A stretch of DNA of 7,048 nucleotides from Chloroflexota bacterium (GTDB lineage Bacteria > Chloroflexota > Dehalococcoidia > SM23-28-2 > RBG-16-64-32). The notes below the pieces were generated by a model. It made no database searches and had not been told where the DNA came from. It was given only the letters and a program-made list of their open reading frames with translations. The stretch is from the NCBI GenBank assembly GCA_016190405.1, contig JACPQO010000282.1, forward strand, positions 1 to 7,048, read 5' to 3'. A program made the position numbers and the translations under genes. Shown piece by piece: positions 4,423 through 7,048 of this stretch. How positions within the stretch are numbered: position 1 is the stretch's first letter; each line of letters opens with the position of its first letter.

Positions 4423-5667
4423 ATGTCGCTCACGAGGAGCGCTTCCCTCGTAATCGTTGTGCTTGTGTTGATGGGCTTGATGGCCGCCACCGTGGTTCGG
4501 GCTCAGACGCCCACGCCCACCGAATCGCCCTCACCCAGCCCCACGCCCACGGCCCCCGCGAGCCCGACGCCTACGCCCACCCTGCCGCCGCCTCCCGTCT
4601 TCACCCCCCCGGCCGTCCAGACCACTTCGTTCCACCTGAAGAACGGCGCCGGCGAGATCATCGGCGTTGCCCTATTCGCCCAGGACGCGCAGGGAGTGGT
4701 CCAGATTAGGGTTGAGGCACGGGCTCTGGCAGCCGGAGAGCATGGCATGCACATTCACGCCGTTGGCAAGTGTGAGGCGCCAGCTTTCACCTCCGCCGGC
4801 GGCCACTACAACCCGGCAGGCAAAAAGCACGGCCTTATCAACCTGGAGGGGCCACACGCCGGGGACCTCGCGGCCCTGGTGGCGGGGGCGGACGGTACCG
4901 CTCACTACGAGAGCAGCACCAACAGGGTCACGCTCTCGGCCGGTGCAGCCACGCTCGCCGACGGCGACGGCAGCGCCCTCGTGGTCCATGCCAGCCCCGA
5001 CGATCAGGTGACCGACCCCACGGGCAATTCCGGCGACCGCATAGCCTGCGGGGTCATTCCGGGCTTCCGCGCGCCGGCTGTGGAGACGGCATCGGCGGAG
5101 CTGAAGAACCCCTCGGGCCAGCTGGTGGGATCGGCCCAGTTCGCCCAGGACGCCCAGGGCGTGGTCCAGATCAAGGTAAGCGTAACGGGACTGCCGCCGG
5201 GGCCGCACGGCATGCACATCCACGCCGTGGGCAAGTGCGAGCCGCCCGACTTCACCTCGGCGGGGGGACACTTCAACCCGCTGGGCCGCAAGCACGGCCT
5301 CAACACGCCGGACGGGGCACACGCGGGAGACGTCCCTGGCCTGATCGTCAAGGCGGACGGCAGCGCTCAATACGAGAGCAGCAGCGACCGCGTTACGGTA
5401 TCCGCGGGCCCGACCAGCCTGTTCGACGCCGACGGCAACGCGCTCGTCATTCACGCTGCCGCCGATGACCAGCTGACGGACCCTACGGGCAACTCGGGCG
5501 CCAGGATAGCCTGCGGGGTCATTCTGCGCCCGGTGGCGCCTCCCGGCACCGGCGGCCGGCCCGGCGACGGTGGTGGAGCGGGCCTGTACGTGCTGCTGCT
5601 CCTGGGCGCCGCCGCACTGCTGGTCGGGACGGCCGTGACGGCGATGGCCCTCCGGCGCCGCGCCTGA
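4423..5667 (+). CDS. Exported, membrane-anchored two-domain Cu/Zn superoxide dismutase
   Basis: 414 residues. Signal peptide 1-27 (hydrophobic core 8-25, likely cleavage after VRA); Thr/Pro/Ser linker 28-63; SOD domain 1 at 65-212; SOD domain 2 at 220-367; Gly/Pro linker 371-386; C-terminal membrane helix 387-410 and RRR, so the enzyme faces outside. It converts superoxide to oxygen and hydrogen peroxide. All ligands are present twice: Cu His110, 112, 189 and 265, 267, 344; bridging His128 and 283; Zn His136, His145, Asp148 and His291, His300, Asp303, with the spacing of the classical enzyme (63-71-80-83). Disulfide Cys117-209 and 272-364, and the channel Arg206 and 361, are also kept. The domains align without gaps at 97 of 148 residues by hand count. 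Bacterial SodC normally has one domain. Own promoter and Shine-Dalgarno. Confidence 0.95.
   Translation: MSLTRSASLVIVVLVLMGLMAATVVRAQTPTPTESPSPSPTPTAPASPTPTPTLPPPPVFTPPAVQTTSFHLKNGAGEIIGVALFAQDAQGVVQIRVEARALAAGEHGMHIHAVGKCEAPAFTSAGGHYNPAGKKHGLINLEGPHAGDLAALVAGADGTAHYESSTNRVTLSAGAATLADGDGSALVVHASPDDQVTDPTGNSGDRIACGVIPGFRAPAVETASAELKNPSGQLVGSAQFAQDAQGVVQIKVSVTGLPPGPHGMHIHAVGKCEPPDFTSAGGHFNPLGRKHGLNTPDGAHAGDVPGLIVKADGSAQYESSSDRVTVSAGPTSLFDADGNALVIHAAADDQLTDPTGNSGARIACGVILRPVAPPGTGGRPGDGGGAGLYVLLLLGAAALLVGTAVTAMALRRRA
4615..5058 (+). repeat. SOD domain coding repeat, copy 1
   Basis: Codes for residues 65-212. It pairs with 5080-5523 at a constant offset of 155 codons with no gap. Conserved blocks are FAQDAQGVVQI, HGMHIHAVGKCE, FTSAGGH and DPTGNSG, which flank or carry the metal ligands. 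Confidence 0.9.
5080..5523 (+). repeat. SOD domain coding repeat, copy 2
   Basis: Codes for residues 220-367. It differs from copy 1 at about one third of residues, none of them a metal ligand, so the duplication is old and both copies appear to be under selection. Confidence 0.9.
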
Positions 5668-5671
5668 GGGC

Positions 5672-5703
5672 GGCCCGGCGTCTGCCAGCATCCCGCGCCG
5701 GCC
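5672..5703 (+). terminator. GC-rich hairpin after the SOD gene, possible terminator
   Basis: GGCC-C-GGCG (5672-5680) pairs with CGCCGGCC (5696-5703) around a 15-base loop with one bulged base. It begins a few bases after the TGA stop. No U-tract follows, so termination would need Rho or be weak; in DNA this GC-rich such pairing can also arise by chance. Confidence 0.35.
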
Positions 5704-5726
5704 ACGGAGTCGACGGCGGGCGCCGA

Positions 5727-5732
5727 TATAAT
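5727..5732 (+). promoter_or_regulatory. TATAAT -10 box of the methyltransferase gene, near-leaderless
   Basis: A perfect TATAAT stands nine bases before ATG 5742, predicting a transcript start near 5739 and a leader of about three bases. No good -35 box lies 16-18 bases upstream. GGTGGCGG (5733-5740) is G-rich but sits too close to be a normal Shine-Dalgarno. The layout resembles the PadR promoter. Confidence 0.55.
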
Positions 5733-5741
5733 GGTGGCGGC

Positions 5742-6941
5742 ATGGCCAGAGATGAGAGCCAGCGACTGCGCGAGCGCCTGGTCAGACAGCTCGGCGCTGC
5801 GGGCGCTATCAGATCGCGAGCGGTGGCCGAGGCGTTCCGCCGCGTGCCGCGACACCTGTTCGTGCCAGGCCAGCCGCTGGAGCGGGTGTACTCCGACCGG
5901 CACTTCGTTACCAGGACGCGCGGCGGGGTCAGCGTTAGCTCGGCCAGTCAGCCTTCGGTGATGGCCGTCATGCTGGAGCAGCTCGAAGTGCAGCCCGGCA
6001 TGCAGGTGCTGGAGATCGGCGCGGGGACGGGCTACAACGCCGCCCTTCTGGCCGAGCTGGCAGGACCCGCCGGGAGCGTGGTCACGATCGATATCCTGGC
6101 GGACGTGGCGGAGGAGGCGCGGCAGCACCTGGAGGGCGCCGGCTACCCGGAGGTCCGCGTTATCGCCGGCGACGGCGGCTTCGGCTACCCGGAAGGCGCC
6201 CCGTACGACCGGATCATGGTCACGGCGGGCTGCTGGCAGATACCAGCGCCGTGGCTGCACCAGCTGGTGGACGGGGGCATCCTGGCGCTGCCCTTCAGGA
6301 CGAATCTGGACACCGTCTGCGTGCCCTTCCAGAGGGAGGGCGAACGGCTGGCGGGCCTCTCTGCCAGCCCCGCTTCCTTCATTCCCCTCGCGGGGGCCTT
6401 CGGGCGGGCGCCGGGGGTCCGCCTGATCGCGGACACGGACGCCTGGCTTATGTGGGACTACGAGGGCGAGCGACTGGAGCCGGCGGCGCTGCTTCGCCTG
6501 CTCCAGGGTGAGCCGGGGACGAGGACGCTGGCCGACCTGAGGGAAGCGGCCGGTTGGACGGGCCGCTGGGACCTGGGCGCCTTCGTAGCGCTCCAGGGAG
6601 AGCCGCTGGTCATGCTGAGCCCTCGCGATTCGCAGCGGTGGGCTGAGACTCAGTGGGGCCTGGCCGATACCAGCAGGTCCTCCCTCTGTCTGGTGCTGCC
6701 CGGCGGTAGCGAGGAGCCGGTCTGTCACGTCTACGGGGAAGACGCGGCCTTCCGGACACTGCGAGGCTACGTGGAGGCCTGGCGGGCGGCGGGCAAGCCC
6801 GCCAAGTCGCGGCTGAGGCTGGAAGCCGCGCCGGCCGAGGGGGCGGTCCTGAGGGAGATGCCACAGCCCGACAGCGCGGGCCGCTATCGCTTTCGCCGGG
6901 GCGGGCTGGACTTCACGGCCTGGTGGCAGACGCCGAACTAG
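5742..6941 (+). CDS. Protein-L-isoaspartate O-methyltransferase-like protein with C-terminal extension
   Basis: 399 residues. Residues 1-210 match the PCMT fold: RVPRHLFVP (34-42), SVSSASQPSVMAVMLE (64-79) for the family SISQP region, SAM motif I VLEIGAGTGYNAALLA (89-104), acidic D117 after strand 2, GDGGFGYPEGAPYDRIMVTAG (143-163) and GGILALPF (178-185). PCMTs methylate L-isoaspartyl residues in aged proteins from S-adenosylmethionine, starting their repair. A typical PCMT ends near residue 210-220; here about 180 residues follow (WLMWDYEGERLEPAALLRLL near 235-254, ending GGLDFTAWWQTPN) that match no domain I know. Long PCMT-like proteins include peptide-modifying enzymes, so the substrate is uncertain. 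The ATG at 5731 is out of frame; 5742 gives homology from the first residues. The next gene starts 45 bases downstream. Confidence 0.85.
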   Translation: MARDESQRLRERLVRQLGAAGAIRSRAVAEAFRRVPRHLFVPGQPLERVYSDRHFVTRTRGGVSVSSASQPSVMAVMLEQLEVQPGMQVLEIGAGTGYNAALLAELAGPAGSVVTIDILADVAEEARQHLEGAGYPEVRVIAGDGGFGYPEGAPYDRIMVTAGCWQIPAPWLHQLVDGGILALPFRTNLDTVCVPFQREGERLAGLSASPASFIPLAGAFGRAPGVRLIADTDAWLMWDYEGERLEPAALLRLLQGEPGTRTLADLREAAGWTGRWDLGAFVALQGEPLVMLSPRDSQRWAETQWGLADTSRSSLCLVLPGGSEEPVCHVYGEDAAFRTLRGYVEAWRAAGKPAKSRLRLEAAPAEGAVLREMPQPDSAGRYRFRRGGLDFTAWWQTPN

Positions 6942-6975
6942 CCGGGACAACGGCCATCGCCTACACTTCTCCCTG

Positions 6976-6982
6976 AGGAGGG
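6976..6982 (+). promoter_or_regulatory. Shine-Dalgarno of the HIT-family gene
   Basis: AGGAGGG ends four bases before ATG 6987 and fixes the start. TACACT at 6962-6967 could be a -10 box of its own promoter, but read-through from the methyltransferase gene is equally possible. Confidence 0.75.
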
Positions 6983-6986
6983 CTCG

Positions 6987-7048
6987 ATGGCCGATTGCCT
7001 GTTCTGCGACATGGCCCAGGGGAAGGTCCCGGTCGATAGGCTGTACGA
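6987..7048 (+). CDS. HIT-family (histidine triad) protein, N-terminal fragment
   Basis: Only 20 full codons are visible before the window ends: MADCLFCDMAQGKVPVDRLY. The opening CxxC pair (Cys4, Cys7) followed by a short helix and a G-K/E-(I/V)-P-x-D turn is the usual beginning of HinT-like purine nucleotide hydrolases, in which the cysteines bind zinc. The His-x-His-x-His active site would lie outside the window. A strong Shine-Dalgarno supports the start. The family call rests on this short but distinctive segment. Confidence 0.8.
   Translation, partial: MADCLFCDMAQGKVPVDRLY

Noticed and set aside
4501..4620. Thr/Pro/Ser-rich coding stretch as a functional DNA repeat
   Set aside because: It is a usual low-complexity linker between signal peptide and enzyme domain in exported proteins.
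4672..5691. 339-residue open frame on the minus strand
   Set aside because: Antisense to the SOD gene, internally repetitive only because the SOD is duplicated, and no recognisable domain.
5451..6950. 499-residue open frame on the minus strand
   Set aside because: It is antisense to the methyltransferase and the SOD end, with Arg/Pro/Gly-rich low-complexity content expected of a high-GC shadow frame.

Overview
This is a high-GC bacterial window with long, densely coding genes. The lineage is inferred, not shown. Paired acyl-CoA dehydrogenases, a secreted protein with a Thr/Pro/Ser linker and C-terminal anchor, leaderless-looking promoters and several GC-rich repeats of a dispersed type would all fit Chloroflexota (Dehalococcoidia-like). 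A high-GC actinobacterium is the main alternative.

Layout: (1) 2-781 is the 3' part of an acyl-CoA dehydrogenase (ACAD) whose helix-G position carries a candidate catalytic Glu. (2) 782-1541 is an accessory insert. It holds a degenerate 31-bp direct repeat, a 35-bp relic of an ACAD ribosome-binding site and N-terminus, and an intact REP-associated tyrosine transposase (RAYT, HUH/Y1). (3) 1567-2703 is a second, full-length ACAD that lacks Glu at both known catalytic positions. It probably pairs with the first as the non-catalytic subunit of a heteromeric enzyme. (4) 2704-3177 has no gene but is full of debris: a partial copy of the 3' end of that ACAD carrying a 24-bp insert, a repeat of a type seen scattered in such genomes, a perfect 28-bp palindrome, and a long hairpin bordered on both sides by GTAG. 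(5) A minus-strand pair (4235 down to 3178) encodes a PadR-type regulator and a four-helix membrane protein, with GTGA stop/start overlap and a consensus promoter that should make a leaderless mRNA. (6) 4423-5667, divergent from that pair, encodes an exported, membrane-anchored Cu/Zn superoxide dismutase with two complete SOD domains. (7) 5742-6941 encodes a protein-isoaspartate methyltransferase-like enzyme with a C-terminal half of unknown role. (8) 6987 to the window end is the start of a HIT-family protein.

How the genes work together: the two ACADs are likely one lipid- or acyl-CoA-oxidising enzyme whose operon was interrupted by the RAYT. The PadR/membrane-protein pair is a self-contained regulated unit. 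The tandem SOD and the methyltransferase could both serve oxidative or protein-damage defence, but nothing in the sequence ties them into one operon: each has its own promoter-like signal.

The strongest leads are the RAYT together with GTAG-bordered hairpins, the ACAD fragments lying on both sides of the intact ACAD gene, and the two-domain SOD.
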